NCBI GenBank assembly: GCA_016190535.1
Contig: JACPQK010000121.1
Coordinates: 1-14,585, forward strand
Direction of reading: 5' to 3'
DNA from: Chloroflexota bacterium
GTDB taxonomy: Bacteria; Chloroflexota; Dehalococcoidia; JACPQK01
DNA: 14,585 bases
Below, piece by piece: positions 13,408 to 14,585 of the stretch. The notes beneath the pieces were generated by a model that was not told where the DNA came from, made no database searches, and worked only from the letters and a program-made list of their open reading frames with translations. A program made the translations under genes and the position numbers. Every line of letters begins with the position of its first letter. Position 1 is the stretch's first letter.

Positions 13408-13516
13408 CCTGCCACGGCGGACATTGTTGGCTTACCCTACCACGGGCTCGCTGTCAGCGAATGGTGAGCATAGTGGCCTTCCCAGGCCTGTACTAAGGGG
13501 GGTGTCTTCGAGCGTA

Positions 13517-13549
13517 GGAACAGGCGATGCCTTTCGGCTACCGTGTTCC
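13517..13549 (-). terminator. Hairpin directly after the leuB stop, possible 3' end
   Basis: On the minus strand GGAACA (13549-13544) pairs with TGTTCC (13522-13517), and inside it GCC-GAAA-GGC forms a GNRA-type tetraloop hairpin. It starts right after the leuB stop codon at 13552-13550. No T-run follows, so intrinsic termination is doubtful; it may protect the 3' end of the mRNA. Confidence 0.3.
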
Positions 13550-14585
13550 CTAAGCGCCCTGCTCCACTTTTCGGGCGATGGCCTCCCCCATCTCCCGGGT
13601 GCCCACCCTGCTGGTGCCTGGGGAGGCGATGTCGGGGGTACGGTAACCCTCCTCCAGGGCACTATGGACGGCGCTCTCCACCGCCTGGGCCTCCCCTTGT
13701 AGCCCCAGGGAGTGGCGGAGCATCAGGGCCACGCTGAGAACCGTGGCCACAGGGTTGGCCCGGTCCTGCCCCGCGATATCCGGGGCGCTGCCGTGGATAG
13801 GCTCGTAGAGGCCGGGGGCACGCCCGTCCTTGGACAGCCCTGCCAGGCTGGCCGAGGGCAACATGCCCAGGGATCCGGCCAGGGTGGCCGCCTCGTCGGT
13901 GAGGATGTCGCCGAAGGTGTTCTCCGTCACCAGCACATCGAACTCCCTGGGGTTGCGCACCAGTTGCATGGCACAACTGTCCACCAGCATGTGACGGAGC
14001 TGGACATCGGGGTACTCCGGGGCAATCTCAGTGACCACCTGCCGCCAGAGGCGGGAGGTCTCCAGGACATTGGCCTTGTCCACCGAGGTAAGGGACTTGC
14101 GGCGCTGGCGGGCCAGCTCGAAGCCCACCCGGACTATCCGGGCGATCTCCTGCTCGGTATAGACCATGCTGTCCACCGCCCGGCGTCCCCGCGAGGTCTG
14201 CCAGCGGCGTTTGGGCCGGCCGAAGTAGAGGCCACCGGTAAGCTCCCGCACCACGATGAGGTCCACCCCCTGGACTACCTCCGGCTTGAGAGAGGTGCTA
14301 TTGCTCAAGAAGGGGAAGACCTGCACCGGCCTCAGGTTAGCGTAGAGCTTCAGTCCTTTCCTGAGGGCCAGCAGGCCGTCCTCGGGGCGGACCTGTGCCA
14401 GCGGGTCGTCCCACTTGGGGCCACCCACGGCCCCCAGGAGCACAGCGTCGCTCCGCTGACAGGCCCTGAGGGTTTCCGGCGGGAGGGCAGTGCCATGCTT
14501 GTCAATGGCAATCCCGCCGATGTCGTCATAGGTGAGGTCGAAAGAGTGTCCGTAGCGGTGCCCCACTGCCTCCAGCGCCCTAACC
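13550..14585 (-). CDS. leuB: 3-isopropylmalate dehydrogenase LeuB (5' end cut by window)
   Basis: NAD-dependent oxidative decarboxylation of 3-isopropylmalate, the third leucine-specific step, in the cytosol. About 344 codons are visible and the reading frame runs off the right edge; the missing part should be the first 20 or so residues with the GDGIGPE segment. Family signatures are present: [15 protein letters not shown], the substrate-binding [59 protein letters not shown], and the Mg/NAD region [15 protein letters not shown] followed by [11 protein letters not shown] and [27 protein letters not shown] is typical of NAD-using LeuB and not of isocitrate dehydrogenase. It is convergent with the men cluster, codirectional with the DUF502 block and 408 bp upstream of it. 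Probably part of a leu operon continuing beyond the window. Confidence 0.96.
   Translation of the reverse strand, partial: VRALEAVGHRYGHSFDLTYDDIGGIAIDKHGTALPPETLRACQRSDAVLLGAVGGPKWDDPLAQVRPEDGLLALRKGLKLYANLRPVQVFPFLSNSTSLKPEVVQGVDLIVVRELTGGLYFGRPKRRWQTSRGRRAVDSMVYTEQEIARIVRVGFELARQRRKSLTSVDKANVLETSRLWRQVVTEIAPEYPDVQLRHMLVDSCAMQLVRNPREFDVLVTENTFGDILTDEAATLAGSLGMLPSASLAGLSKDGRAPGLYEPIHGSAPDIAGQDRANPVATVLSVALMLRHSLGLQGEAQAVESAVHSALEEGYRTPDIASPGTSRVGTREMGEAIARKVEQGA

Noticed and set aside
13378..13458. tRNA gene on the minus strand (T-loop-like GTTCGAATCC, D-arm-like GTGGTAG, and a GCCA end)
   Set aside because: T-stem pairs only 3 of 5, D-stem 3 of 4 with no A14, the acceptor stem is mostly mismatched and there is no anticodon arm. 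At best it is a degenerate tRNA-like sequence; it is better explained by the repeat shared with 10873-10942.

Overview
The window carries a menaquinone (vitamin K2) biosynthesis cluster on the plus strand, followed by a convergent three-gene minus-strand block and the 3' part of leuB. High GC, GTG/TTG starts, a Thr/Pro-rich 'TPTP' lipoprotein linker and the protein flavours suggest a Chloroflexota bacterium, perhaps Dehalococcoidia-like. This placement is an inference from style, not from a marker gene.

Layout. 1-560: a 123-bp nested-palindrome repeat, a possible 30-aa minus-strand ORF, a faint minus-strand HTH-gene fossil, and a good sigma70-type promoter with a palindromic operator. 561-5297: a TetR-family regulator, then menF, menD and menH, overlapping or nearly abutting. 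5251-6417: menC on the opposite strand, overlapping menH tail to tail. 6439-7632: a class III (CaiB/BaiF) CoA-transferase, divergent from menC. 7633-7864: an intergenic gap. 7865-10416: menB, menA and menG/ubiE. 10461-10866: a frameshifted remnant of a polyprenyl diphosphate synthase. 10873-13407: a LolA-like lipoprotein, a four-helix membrane protein and a DUF502 membrane protein, all on the minus strand, bounded by an inverted pair of related repeats. 13550 to the right edge: leuB, cut at its 5' end.

How the genes work together. MenF makes isochorismate, MenD makes SEPHCHC, MenH makes SHCHC, MenC makes o-succinylbenzoate (OSB), MenB closes the ring on OSB-CoA to give DHNA-CoA, MenA prenylates DHNA, and MenG methylates demethylmenaquinone. 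Two steps have no gene here: activation of OSB to OSB-CoA (normally the ATP-dependent ligase MenE) and release of CoA from DHNA-CoA (normally a thioesterase, MenI). The slot between menC and menB holds a class III CoA-transferase with its catalytic Asp intact. The most interesting hypothesis is that this enzyme replaces MenE, and possibly both missing enzymes, by passing CoA from the product DHNA-CoA back to OSB. Also notable are the TetR regulator and operator at the head of the operon, the inverted menC, the dead prenyl synthase gene and the inverted repeats with a shared hairpin-plus-tail architecture.
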